Source: Posidonia oceanica (taxonomy: Eukaryota > Streptophyta > Magnoliopsida > Alismatales > Posidoniaceae). From it: DNA of 64,000 nucleotides. The stretch lies in NCBI GenBank assembly GCA_037176725.1, contig JAZBRS010000020.1, positions 50,806,001 to 50,870,000 of the forward strand, read 5' to 3'. The notes beneath the pieces are model-generated. The model had not been told where the DNA came from, did not search any database, and saw only the letters and a list, made by a program, of their open reading frames with translations. The position numbers and the translations under genes were made by a program. Each line of letters starts with the position of its first letter. The first letter of the stretch is position 1. Below, one piece after another: positions 23,061-35,700 of this stretch.

Positions 23061-23694
23061 TGCATGTCGATCGCATTGCATGGTTTTGCCGTTGTTTTGC
23101 TTTTTCGCTTGCATTTGCATATAGGGCTGTGATGCTTACTGCCTGGAGTTCTCACGAGCCAGGGTTCGCCCGGTTCGGAACACAGACAGCGTAGCTGAGC
23201 ACTTAGATAGCACGTTTACTTCCTTGCCCTGCATCTCTCCACTTGGCACACCTTGAGCATTCATTTAGGCATTCATAGGCACATAGGCATTCAATCCTGC
23301 ATTTCCCTGCGTATGCGAGCGTAAGCCTAGAAAGACCGATTCTCGGGCGAGTCGGGGGTGCCTAACACCTTCCCCGCACGTAACAGGAGTCCTTGCCCTG
23401 TCTTTTGGCCCGCAATGACCGTACTGCCCTTATCCTAGGCTAGAGTCATCTCATTTGCATGTATTTGCATTTGTTTCCTTTGCATTGCTTTGCTTTGCAT
23501 TTCTTGCTTGGTTTTGCGTGTTAATTCACGCATTCCCCTCGGTTTTCCTTGTCTCCCGTTAATAGACATGGTGGCAACTCTGATTTGTCTTATCTTTCTC
23601 TTTTCTCCTCGATTTTAAGTGTTTTCGAGTCGAGCCTCTTCCTCGGATCCAATCGCAGCTAATAGTGAGCCTGATTCCGATCGGGATCGCTACA

Positions 23695-23711
23695 CTAACG
23701 TACTGGGCCAT
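23695..23711 (-). pseudogene. gag: gag start of element B, cut by element A
   Basis: Reverse-strand ATG at 23711-23709 followed by codons for AQYV, identical to the gag start of A and C, then element A begins after two bases of codon 6. No gag product can be made from this copy. Confidence 0.85.
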
Positions 23712-24006
23712 TGCTGACCTAGAGCGCGTGAGAACAGGGCTGCGACGAGTATTCAAGCGGTGATTCCTAAGAGGAGCTATCGTCGCAAGGGCAGATAGCT
23801 CAGAAGGGGAATGGTCGCGAATAAAGTCGCAACAGGGGTGCCAACAAAGGTCGGTACTCAAGCTCTAGCAAGGGGAACTCGCTTACCGATCGCTGGTGAC
23901 ACAATAGAAGGAAGTTAGGGTTAGAAACTAAAAAGATGAATGCAAATGAGTTAGTTAAATGGCATGAATGATATGCATGCTTTCTAGTATGCCCCCCTCA
24001 CCTAAC
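23712..24006 (-). other. Element B leader with PBS deleted
   Basis: It matches C leader 54199-54496, then jumps directly to the LTR end. About 1020 bp including the tRNA primer-binding site are missing. The junction shows only ACT-type microhomology. B is therefore defective for self-priming unless the loss came after insertion. Confidence 0.82.
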
Positions 24007-27000
24007 TGTAGTAATCCCAATCGGAATCAGGCTTACTATTAGCAGCGATTTGATCCGAGGAAGAGGCTCAACTCGAAAACACTTAAAATCGAGGAGAAAA
24101 GAGGAAGATAAGACAAATCAGAGTCGCCACCAAGTCTATTAACGAAAGACAAGGAAAACCGGGGGAAATGCGTGGATTAAACACGCAAATCCAAGCAAGA
24201 AATGCAAAGCAAAGCAATGCAAAAGAAAACAAATGCAAATGAATGCAAATGAGATGACTCTAGCCTAGGACAAGGGCGATATGGTCATTGCGGGCCAAAA
24301 GACTGGGCAAGGACTCCTGTTACGCGCGGGGAAGGTGTTAGGCACCCTCGACACGCCTGAGAATCAGTCTTTCTAGGCTTACGCTCGCATACGCAGGGAA
24401 ATGCAGGTTTGAATGCCTAAATGCCAATGAATGCCTGAATGAGTGCTCAAGGTGTGCTCTAAGTGGAGAGATGCAAAGCAAGGTAGTAAACGTGCTGTCT
24501 AAGTGCTCAGCTACGCTGTCTGTGTTCCGAACCGGGCGAAACCAGGCTCGTGAGGACTCCAGACAGTAAGCATCACTGCCCTATATGCAAATGCAAGCGA
24601 AAAAGCAAAACAACGGCAAAACCATGCAATGCGATCGACATGCAAGGGAAAACGGCGTAAAACGCGCAAAACGAGGCAAGAAGCAAGAACGGCACGCAAA
24701 AATGGGCGAAAAGCAAGGCGACACGCGAAACGGTGCAAAAGAAGGAGAGCGGCACGCAAAACGGTGCAAAAGAAGGAGAGCGGCACGCAAAACGGCGCAA
24801 AAGCAGCGAAACAAAACCTCGGAAAAGCTATGCGAATGCTTATGCAAAGAAAGAGATCAGAAGAAGCCAAAGAGAAGCAAAACAGCACGTGTGTGAGAAC
24901 AAACGCTGTTTAGGGCCACACAGAGTAGGTGTGAAGACCTACAAAGGGGGAGAGTGAGCAAATGGAGGGATTACCACTTTTTGTGACCGTTTCCCACTAA
25001 ACCGCTCCACGATGTATCTCGCACGCTGCCCAAAGCTCACGATGCGATCGGATCGTGGAAAAGGGGGAAGAAAGTCGTATTAAGTGGTGAATCTAGGGAA
25101 AACACAACACAAAACACCCAGGAGTATGCGAAACGGGGATTGGAGTTGATGGACAAGAAGAGGAGGTCCTATTCTACGTGCTCAAAGAGACAGGGAGCGA
25201 AAACAGGGCAAATAATGCAAATGCCATGCAAACGAATGCAATGCAGGGGTTCAGGAGGACATACCTGGAAATCCTGGAGCCTGATCTGAGATCTGCTTGG
25301 TCCATGCTGAAGAGCGCTTTGCCGGGGTCATCTGGGTAGCTTATTTGAGAAGATCCAACGGCCGGATTGGAAGATGTCGCAGCTTCAAGGCAGAGGGGCC
25401 AGAACAGGGGAGAAGAAAAGAACTAAGTGTTCAGGAGGCCCTAAGGGTGTGCAAAAAGGTCCTCCCAAGTGAAAGGGAGCTAAGGGGCTTGGGTGTGTGC
25501 AAAAGATGCTAAATGCAAGACTATATGAATGCAAATGCATGCAGGAAGCAAGAAAAGACACAAGGGGGATTTTTAGAAAAACTGGGGTTCAAATGCTATT
25601 TTTTAAAAAGGTGGGGGTTTTAATGCAAAAGTTTGAAAAAGGTTGGGGCTTTCAGGCAGGGGTTTTGAAAAACAGGGGGGGTTGCATGCAGTTTTGCAAA
25701 GGATTGGGATTGAAATGCAATTTTTAAAAGTGGGTATACATTAGGGGAGGTTTTGAAAACATGTTGCAAGTCAGAATGCAATTTTGAAAACTTTGGGGTC
25801 TAAAATGCAATTTTTCCAGAAAAACAGGGTCTTATGGAGTCTGGGAATGCAAGTGGGGGACCTACATGCAATTTTGCAAACATGGGGGGCTAAAATGCAA
25901 TTTCAGAGTCAAAACATGCATTTAAATGATTTTTATAAGGATACAAGGGGCCTATGTGTAATTTTCAAATCATGCAGGGTCAAAAATGCAATTTAGTATG
26001 CAAAATAAGCACTGGAAACACAGACTGTGGACTGACATGCAATTTTCACGATATGCAGGGTTGAAAATGCAATGCAATAAGCTAAATATGCATGCAGAAG
26101 ACTACTGTGCATTTAAAAAGGACCTATATGCAAAAATCAGAAAACAGAGGGAAGAAAATGCAATGCAACAAGCAAAAATGGAAAATAAAACCTAAGTTCT
26201 ACAGTGCAGAGGATTAAGATGCAAAAACAGAAAACAAGAGGGGCCCAGAATGCAATATGATATGGCAAAGTTCATGCATTTAAATTAAATAATTTATTGC
26301 AGGACCTATATGCAAAAATTGAAAACAGAGGGGCTAATGCATAAAATTTTATAACTAGAAAGCACAGTAAAAGGACTGAATTGAAAATACTGAAAAGCAC
26401 AGATACTTGAAGCAATTTAGCATGGTTTTAAATTAAAAACAAAGCAAATTAAATGGCATAAGGACCAAAATGCAAAAATAAGGAAACTTAAGCTAAACAT
26501 GCAATATTCACACAAAAAACTATATAACTGAGAAAATAAATCTACAGTAATGGCCGGTGGAGACGAGCACTGTAGCAGTGAGCTACCAGAGCTCGCGACC
26601 GCCGGCACAGGGAGGCTGTGGAGGCGCTGATCGGCGGAGGCGGTGGTCCTGGAGCTGACGGAGGCAGGGCGACGGTCGGCGGGGGGCGACATGGCCTGGA
26701 ACGCGCCGGAGCGCTCACCGGAACTCTGCAGAGGCTCAGGGACTTGGTCCGGCCATTCGACGCAGCGGAGCTGCATTCCGAAGACCGGAGGAGCCTCCCG
26801 AAGTCCGTGCGGAGCTGAGGGGATCGTCGGGGTCGCGTTCCGCTGGCCGGAGCGACGTGACGTCTGAAGAACGTCGCCGGAGAAGACGATCGGACCAGCG
26901 AGCGGCAACAGAGCAGGAGGGCTAGAATCCTACTTCTAAGAGGCGGAAAAGCAGCACGGGAAGAAAAGAAGACTAAAGGAGCAGAGAATTACCTGGCTCC

Positions 27001-29712
27001 GCGTCTGAATCGTCCTCCCGACCTCAGCAGCTTCAGCAGTCGTCGGCGGAGGTCGTCCGGTCGCTGCAGTGATCGTCGGTCGCTCGCGAAGGTTGGAACT
27101 GCTTCAGGGAGCACTTCTGGTGCTTCTCGATCGGTTGGACTGAAGCTCCACAGCTCGGGTGAGGATTCAGCGATTTGTGGGTTCAAAAAAGTGACCGGAG
27201 GCCGGGGGGAGTGTCTGCTGCTCGTCTGTTTGGATGGGACCCTCCGGGAGGTTGCTGGAGGTCCGAGGAGTGCATCTGGACGGCTGGGTTGCAGTTCTGG
27301 AGAGCGTGGAGTGGATTTGGGAGATGGTTGGTTTTCTGGTCCGAAGGTGGCTCAGGTGTTTGTAGTGTAGTTCTTGGCCGGTGGTGAGGGATAGGGCCGG
27401 AGGCTAGGTGTTTCTGGAAGGTGGAGATTTGGTGATTATCTGGGAGGAATCTGGGATGAAGGAGCGGGCTGTGGTGAAGGCAATTGTGGAGTGGGTTGTG
27501 TTGGGTTCACAATTGGTTTCAGTGGTGGAAGTTCGGGTGAACTGGAGTGTTTACAGGGAAGGAAAGGCTGGGAAATGATGGAGGAGGAATGCTGGTGTGT
27601 TGGGTGAATTTGGGGGATGAAAATGGAAGGGAATTGGATGCTGGAACGGGCTTGGTTTCAGGGAGAAAAAGAAAGGGAAGTGTTGCTGAAAATCAGAGGG
27701 AGAAGAAGGAGATTTGCTTGGGAATTCTCTGGATTTCTCAGCTCTCTCTCTCGGAGCGTAAAAAGGCGATGAAGGAGGTGTTGAACGAGGCTTTTATCAG
27801 AAGCTGGAAGATGTTGGGTGCGAGCTGTGGAATTCAAATTCCACCGGCGCCGTTCACTGCAGCTGAGGGAGACGAGCGGCAATCTGACAAGCAGTAATTG
27901 CCTCACCGGAAGAGCCGCTGAGAGGCGAGAGAGGACGAGCGACCTGTTGCTCGATTGGATGGAGAGGGAGAGCTTGAATTTAAAAAATGAGGAGGGAGTC
28001 CTGTGCAGCTTCGTGGGAGGAGAAGGAAGAAGCTGAGGAAGAAGAAGGAAGAAGAAGGAGGAAGAAGGCGGGCCGGGCCGCAAGACGGAGGAAAAAATAA
28101 AAAGAAAAAAGAAAGGAGGAAGGGGTGGACGGGCTGAATTGGGCCTAGCAGAAAAAAGAGAGAAGAATAGGAAGAAAGAGAGAAAGAGAGGAGAAAAAGA
28201 GGAGAAATAAATTAGGTAAAAATAAAATAAAAATAATTAAAAATATTAGAATGATTATGTTGTGAGTTAGGATCTTAATTAGATTTTTTAATGACTGTTT
28301 TGGGTTAATTAGTGTGTTTTGGGCTTGATTAGGGTTTTAGGGTTTTGTTTTGTTCTTAATTTGTTTTCCACTTGATTAAATGCTTGTTAAATCTTTTAAA
28401 TTGTTTTTTAAAATTGTGTTTTTCTTGTTAAGCATTTTAGGATGTTAATTAGGATTTTTAAGATTTATTTTTAGGTTAATTAGAGTGGGTTTTGGGCTTT
28501 TTTGGTTTTAGTCTTTTATGTTTTTCTTTCTTAAGTCTTTTGAATCAGGTTTTTGGTTTTTTTTATTTGTTGATTTTCCTTGATGTTTTTTATTCAGTTT
28601 CTCTGGTTTGATGGAGTGTTTTTAAGTCTTTTTAATGTGTTTTTCATTTTCTTTTTGATTAAGTTCTTAGGTTGTTTTTTCTTAGGTTTGCTAATGTTAA
28701 GCTCTTTTCATTAATTGTTTATCCTAGTGTTTTTAATTGTTTTGCTTCTTTTTTAGGGTTTGTTTTTTAATTATTTTGATAGGGTTTTCACTTTTGGTGG
28801 GTTTTGATTTTATTTTAGTTTTTTCCTTGATTTTTCAGTATTTTCTTTTGGTTTTTTTTGCATTTTTTAGTTTGCATACTTGATTTTCTTTTTAGCTTGA
28901 TTTAGTTAGGTTTAAGTTTTTAATTGCTTGTTTAACGTTTTTTAATTATGTTTCTTAGAGTTCTGGTTTGTTTCTTTTATGTTTTAGAGTTTTACAGATT
29001 TTTAGGGTTTTTTATGGATTTTAGTAAAAGAAAGAAAAGGGAAAAGAGAAGGAAGAAGAAAAGGGAAAAAGGGAGAATAAAAGGGAAAGAGATGAGTTGG
29101 AGGAAAACAATTTTTTGAAAATCAGGGAAAGTGTTAAAAATAAAGTAAAAATAGGAATAAGATAGAGGAAGGATAGAAGCACAAAGGGGGCCCACAGCTC
29201 GGCAAGAAAAGGAGCAAGAAGGTGATGAAAAGAGAGACGATAATCAGGAGAGGGAGAGAGGAGAGAGAAAAAGATAATCCCAGAGAGAGGGAAGGATAAT
29301 TAGGGCAAATTGAAGGCTTAGAGGTCTTGGAATGGGATGAAACTTGGGGAGTGGGTAGTCTAGGGTTTGAAGAGCTGGGTCTGAAGTTTTGGTTTGGTTC
29401 TAAGAAGGTTTTGGAGGGGTTTCAAGGTGTAGAAAAAGGGTAGTTTTACCTAAGTTTTCTAGGGTGTTTGGGAATGGTTTAGGTTTGAGAGTTTCTAAGT
29501 TCTTGGGTAGGTTTGATAAGTGGGTGTTGGTGGGTTTTCCTATGGATTTTGGTCAGGTTTTGAGCTTGGGAAGAGGGGTAAAGGCTTAGGTCAAGTTGGC
29601 TTGGCTTTGAAGGGTAAAGAAGAGGGTCAGGGTTTGGTTTGGTTTGGGTTTGAGTCCAGCAATCAACAGAGGGTCCCAAATGGTCCAAGCCTGTCAAGAT
29701 GGGGTGTCAACA
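24007..29712 (-). repeat. Element B 5' LTR, 5706 bp (reversed)
   Basis: In + orientation it starts TGTAG at 24007 and ends CAACA at 29712, the complement of the A LTR ends. It has the same order of segments as the A LTR: 30-bp repeats at about 24640-24810 (fewer units), TTGCAT-rich part to 26450, GC-rich promoter part (26550-28090), T-rich tract (28200-28990), GA-rich tract. Only one LTR of B is in the window, so its age cannot be read here. Confidence 0.92.
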
Positions 29713-32700
29713 CACCTATCATTCCAGGCAGTCCAATCAGGATAAGTCTTGTACTTACCATTCCTGACCACTTCTAGGTTCTGTTAGGACTCTGCACCAA
29801 ACATTCCTAGCGGTCCGGTCTTGATAAGGCTAGTACTTATCATTCCCGACCTCCGCCAGGTCTTGTTAGGGCTTGCACTTATCTTTCCTGGAGGTCCAGA
29901 CCTGATATGGCTTGTACTTATCATTCCTGACCTCTTTCGGGTCTTCTTAGGGCTTTGCACCTATCATTCCTGGCGGTCTGGTCTCGATAAGGCATGTACT
30001 TATCATTCCTGACCTCTTCCGGGTCTTGTTCTAGCTTGCACCTATCATTCCTGGCGGTCCGGTCTTGGTAAGGCATGTACTAATCGTTCCTGACCTTTTC
30101 CAGGTCATGTTAGGGCATGCACCTATCATTCCTGGCGGTCCGGTCCTGGTAAGGCATGTACTTATCATTCCTGACCTCATCCTGGTCTTGTTTGGGCATG
30201 CACCTATCATTCCAGGCAGTTCGGTCTTGATAAGGCTTGTACTTATCATTACTGACCACTTCCGGGTCTTGTTAGGGCATGCACCTATCATTCCTGGTGG
30301 TCCGGTCCTGATACGGCGTGTACCTATCATTCATGACCTCTTCCGGGTCTTGTTAGGGCTTTGCACCTATCTTTCCTGGCGGTCCGGTCTTGATTGGGCT
30401 TGTACTTATCTTTCCTGACCTCTTCCATGTATAGTTTGGGCTAGTACCTATCATTCCTGGTGGTCTAGTCTCGGTAAGCCTTGTACCTATCACTCTCGAC
30501 CATTTCCTGGTCTTGTGAGGGCTTGCACCTGTCATTCCAGGCGGTCCGATCTTGATAAGGCTTGTACTTTTCATTCCTGACCTCTTCCGGGTCAGGTTAG
30601 GGCTTTGCACCTATCAGTCCAGGCGGTCCGGTCTTGATTAGGCTTGTACTTATCTTTCCTGACCTCTTCCGGGTCTTGTTAGGGCTTTGCACCTATCATT
30701 CCAGGCGGTCTGGTCCGGATGAGGCTTGTACTTATCATTTCGGACCTCTTCCAGGTCATGTTAGGGCTTGCACCTATCATTCCTGGCAGTCCAGTGTTGT
30801 TAAGGCTTGTACTAATCATTCCTGACCTCTTCCGGGTCTTGTTAGGGCATGCGCCTATCATTCCAGGTGGTCTGGTCTCGATAAGGCATGTACTCGTCAT
30901 TCCTTACCTCTTCCAGGACTAGTTGGGGCTTGCACCTATCATTCCTGGCTGTCCGGTCTTGATAAGGCTTGTACTTATCATTCCTAACCTCTTCCGGGTC
31001 TTGTTAGAGCTATGCACCTATCATTCCTGGCGGTTCGGTCTTGATAAGGCGTGTAGTTATCGTTCCTAACCTCTTCTGTGCCTTGTTTGGGCTTTGCACC
31101 TATCATTCCTTGGGGTCCGGTCTTGATACAGCTTCCACATATCATTCCTGACCTCTTCCGGTTCTTGGCTGGGCTTGCACCTATCATTCATGCCGGTCTG
31201 GTCTCGATAAGGCTTGTACTTACCATTCCTGACCTCTTCTAGGTCTTGTTAGGGCTCTGCACCTATCATTCCTAGCGGTCCGGTCTTGATAAGGCTTGTA
31301 CTTATCATTCCAGACCTCTTCTTGGTCTTGTTAGGGCTTGCACCTATCATTCCTGGCGATCCGGTCTTGATAAGTCTTGTACTTATCATTCCTGACCTCT
31401 TCCGAGTCTTGTTCGGGCGTTCACCTATCATTCCTAGCGGTTCGGTATTGTTAAGGCTTGTACTTATCATTCCCGACCACTTCTGGGTCTCATCAGGGCC
31501 TACACCAATCATTCCTAGCGGTCCGGTCTTGATAAGGCTTGTACTCATTGTTCCTGACCACGTCCGGGTCTTGTTAGGGCAATGCTCCTATCATTCCTGG
31601 CGGTCTGGTCTTGATAAGGCTTGTACTTATCATTCCTGACCTCTTCCGGGTCTTGTTAGGGCTTTGCACCTTTCAATCCTGGTGGTCCGGTATTGATAAG
31701 GCTTGTACATATCATTCTTGACCACTTCCGGGTCATCTTAGGGCTTGCACCTATCTATCCTGGAGGTCAGGTCTTGATAAGGTTTGTACTTATCATTCCC
31801 GACCTCTTCTAGGTCTTGTTAGGGCATGCACCTATCATTCCTGAAGGTTCGGTCTTGGTGAGGCTTGTACTTATCGTTCCTGACCTCTTCCGGTTCTTGT
31901 TATGGCTTTGCACCTATCAATCCTGGCGGTCCGGCCTTGATAAGGCTTGTACTTATCATTCCTGACCTCTTCAGGGCTTTCTTAGGGCTTTGCACCTATC
32001 AATCCAGGCGGTCTGGTCTTGATAAGGCTTGTACTTTTCATTCCAGACCTCTTCCGGTTCTTGTTAGGACTTGCACCTATCATTCCTAGCGGTCCGGTCC
32101 AGATAAGGCTCGTACTTTTCGTTCCAGACCACTTCCGTGTCTTGTTAGGGCTTGCACCTATCATTCATGGCTGTCCGGTCTTGATAAGGCTTGTACTTAT
32201 CATTCCTGACCACTTCAAGGTCTTGTTTGGGCTTTGCACCTATCATTCCAAGTGGTCCGGTCATGATACGGCTTGTACTTATCATTCCGGACCGGTTCTG
32301 GGTCTTGTTTGGGCTTTGCACCGATCATTCCTGGCAGTCGGTCTTTATTAGGCTTGTACTTATCATTACTGACCTCTTCCGGGTCTTGTTAGGGCATGCA
32401 CCTATCATTCCTTGCGGTGCGGTCATGTTAAGGCTTGTACTTATCATTCTGGACCTCTTCCAGGTCTTGTTAGGGCTTCGCACCTATCATTCCTAGCGGT
32501 CCGGTCTTGATACGGCTTGTACTTACCATTCCTGACCTCTTCCGGGTCTTGTTTGGGCTTCGCACCTATCATTCCTGGTGGTCTGGTCTCGACAAGGCTT
32601 GTACTTATCTTTCCTTACCTCTTTTGGGTCTTGTTTGGGCTTGCACCAATCATTCCTGGCGGTCCAGTCTCGATAAGGCTTGTACTTATCATTCCTGACC

Positions 32701-35700
32701 TCTTCCGGGTCTTGTTAGGGCTTTGCACCTATCATTCCTGGCGGTCCGATCTTGATAAGGCTTGAACTTATCATTCCTGACCTCTTCTGTGTCTAGTTTG
32801 GGGTTTGCACCGATCATTCCTAGCGGTCCGGTCCTGATAAGGCTTCCACATATCGTTCCTGACCTCTTCCAGGTCTTGGCTGGGCTTGCACCTATCATTC
32901 CTGGCGGTCTGGTCTCGATTAGGCTTGTACTTACCATTCCAGACCACTTCTAGGTCTTGTTAGGGCTCTGCACCTGTCATTTCTAGCGGTCCAGTCTTGA
33001 TAAGGCTTGTACATTTCATTCCAGACCTCTTCCTGGTCTTGTTAGGGCTTGCACCTATCTTTCCTGGCGGTCTGATCATGATAAGGCTTGTACTTATCAT
33101 TCCTGACCTCTTCCGGGTCTTGTTAGGGCATGCACCTACCATTCCTGGCGGTCCGGTCTTGGTGAGCCTTGTACTTATCATTCCTAACCTCTTCCGGGTC
33201 TTGTTTGGGCCTTGCACCTATCATTCCACGCGGTCGGGTCTTGATAAGGCTTGTACTTATCATTTCTGACCTCTGCCGGGTCTTGTTAAGGCTTTGCACC
33301 TATCATTCCTACCGGACAGGTCTTGACAAGGCATGTACTTATCATTCCTGGCCTCTTGTGGGTCATGTTAGGGCTTGCAACTATCATCCCTGGCGGTCTG
33401 GTCGTGAAAAGGCTTCTACAAATCATTCCTGGCGGTCCGGTCATGATTAGGCTTGTTCTTAACTTTCCTGTCCTCTTCCGTGTATAGTTAGGGCTTGTAC
33501 CTATCAATCCTAGTGGTCTAGTCTCGATAAGACTTGTACTTATCACTCTCGACCATTTCCCGGTCCTGTGAGGGCTTGCACCAGTCATTCCAGGCGGTCC
33601 GGTCTTGATAAGGATTGTACTTATCATTCCTGACCTCTTCCGGGTCTTGTAAGGGCATTGCACATATCATTCCTGGCGGTCCGGTCTTGTTTAGGCTTGT
33701 ACATATCTTTCCTGACCTCTTCCGTGTATAGTTAGGTCTAGTACCTATCATTCCTGGTGGTCTAGTCTCGATAAGACTTGTACTTATCACTCTCGACCAT
33801 TTCAAGGTCCTGTGAGGGCTTGCACCTGTCATTCCCAGCGGTCCGGTCTTGATAAGGCTTGTACTTATCATTCCTGACCTCTTCCGGGTCTTGTTATGGC
33901 TTTGCACCTATCAGTCCAAGCTGTCCGGTCTTGATTGGGCTTGCACTTATCATTCCTGACCTCTTTCGAGTCTTGTTATGGCTTTCCACCTATCATTCCT
34001 GGCGGTCTGGTCTAGACGAGGCATGTACTTATCATTCCTGACCTCTTCCGGGTCAAGTTTGGGATTGCACCTATCATTCCTGGTGGTCCGGTGTAGTTAA
34101 GGCTTGTACTAATCATTCCTGACCTCTTCCGGGTTTTGTTAGGGCTTTGCACCTATCATACCAGGCGGTCCGGTCTTGATAAGGCTTGTACTTATTATTC
34201 CAGACCTCTTCCGGATCTTGTTAGGGCTTGCACCTATCATTCCTGGCGGTCCGGTCTTGATAAGGCTCGTACTTATCGTTCCTGACCTCTTCTGGGTCTT
34301 GTTAGGGCTTGCACCTATCAATCCTAGGGGTCTGGTCACGACTTGGTTTGTATTAATCATTCCTGACCTCTTCCGGGTCTTGTTAGGGCATGCACCTATC
34401 ATTCAAGGCGGTCCAGTAATGGTAAGGCTTGTACTTATCATTCCTGACCTCTTCCGGGTCTTGTTAGCGCTTGCACCTATCAATCCTGGCGGTCCGGTCA
34501 GGATAAGGCTTGTACTGACCATTCCTAACCACTTCTAGGTCCTGTTAGGACTCTGCACCAATCATTCCTAGCGGTCCGGTCTTCATAAGGCTAGTGCTTA
34601 TCATTCTCGACCTCCTCCTGGTCTTGTTAGGGCATGCGCCTATCATTCCTGGTGGTCTGGTCTCGATACGGCTTGTACTTATCATTCCTTACCTCTTCCA
34701 GGTCTTGTCGGGCTTGCACCAATCATTCCTAGCGGTCTGGTCTCGATAAGGCTTGTACTTATCATTCCTGACCTCTTCCGGGTCTTGTTAGGGCTTTGCA
34801 CCTATCATTTCTGACGGTTTAGTCATGATAAGGCTTGTACATTTCATTCCTGACCTCTTCTATGTCAAGTTTGGGCTTTACACCTATCATTCCTGGCAGT
34901 CCGGTCTTCATAAGGCTTCCACATATCATTCCTGACCACTTCCTGGTCTTGGCTCGGCTTGCACCCATCATTCCTGGCGGTCTGTTCTCGATAAGGCTTG
35001 TACTTACCATTCCTGACCTCTTCTAGGTCTTGTTAGGCCTCTGCACCAATCATTCCTAGCGGTCCGATCTTGATAAGGCTTGTACATATCATTCCAGACC
35101 TCTTCCTGGTCCTGTTAGGGACTGCACCTATCTTTCCTAGCGGTCCAATCTTGATAAGGTTTGTAATTATCATTCCTGACCTCTTCCGGGTCTTGTTAGG
35201 GCTTTGCACCAAAAATTCCTGGCGTTCCGATCTTGGTAAGGCATGTAGTTATCATTCCTGACCACTTCTGGCTCTTGTTAGGGATTGCACCTAACATTCC
35301 TGGTGTTCTGGTCTCGATAAGGATTGTACTTATCATTCCTGACCTCTTCCAGGTCTTGTTAGGGCTTGCACCAATCATTCCTGGCGGTCGGGTCTTGATA
35401 AGGCTTGTACTTATCATTTCTGACCTCTTCCGGGTCTTGTTAGGGCTTTGCACCAATCATTCCTGGCAGACAGGTCTTGATATGGCATGTACATATCATT
35501 CCTGGCCTCTTCTGGGCCATGTCAGGGCTTGCACCTATCATTCCTGGCAGTCTAGTCTTGATAAGGCTTGTACAAATCATTTCCGACCTCTTCCGGGTCT
35601 TGTTCGGGCTTGCACCAATCATTCCTGGCGGTTCGGTCTTGATAAGGCATGTACTTATCATTCCTGACCTCTTCAAGGTCTTGTTAGGGCTTCGCACCGA

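Larger units (their letters stand above)
1..23694 (+). mobile_element. Element A: Tat-clade Ty3/gypsy LTR retrotransposon, 5' end outside window
   Basis: The first 1949 bases repeat, at about 98% identity, the last 1948 bases of a 5957-bp LTR at 17738-23694, so the window opens inside the 5' LTR. Between the LTRs are a PBS, gag, pol, an extra ORF, repeat-rich 3' UTR and polypurine tract in normal order. The base after the 3' LTR starts CTAAC (23695-23699), followed by the reversed gag start of element B. A is therefore inserted in B, and CTAAC is the predicted 5-bp target duplication to be found just left of its 5' LTR. The roughly 40 differences between LTR copies over 1.95 kb indicate a fairly recent insertion. 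All its genes carry stops or frameshifts. Confidence 0.93.
17738..23694 (+). repeat. Element A 3' LTR, 5957 bp
   Basis: It starts TGTTGACACC and ends CTACA. From 5' to 3': telobox-like AAACCCTA motifs; CT-rich tract (18150-18440); A-rich tract (18420-19200); second CT-rich tract (19220-19420); GC-rich section with the TATA candidate and GA-rich leader (19480-21050); TTGCAT-rich degenerate repeats (21100-22110); 30-bp repeats (22816-23060). No genuine gene lies in it. Relative to C it has an extra 1.45 kb (about 19590-21040). Confidence 0.94.
23695..29712 (-). mobile_element. Element B: 5' end of a related retrotransposon, split by A
   Basis: On the reverse strand this reads LTR, shortened leader, first gag codons, and is then cut by element A. 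The remainder should lie left of the window, beyond A's 5' LTR. Its outer LTR end (29712, CAACA in + orientation) abuts D's satellite in mid-unit, so B is inserted in the array and CACCT (29713-29717) is its predicted target duplication. Confidence 0.88.
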
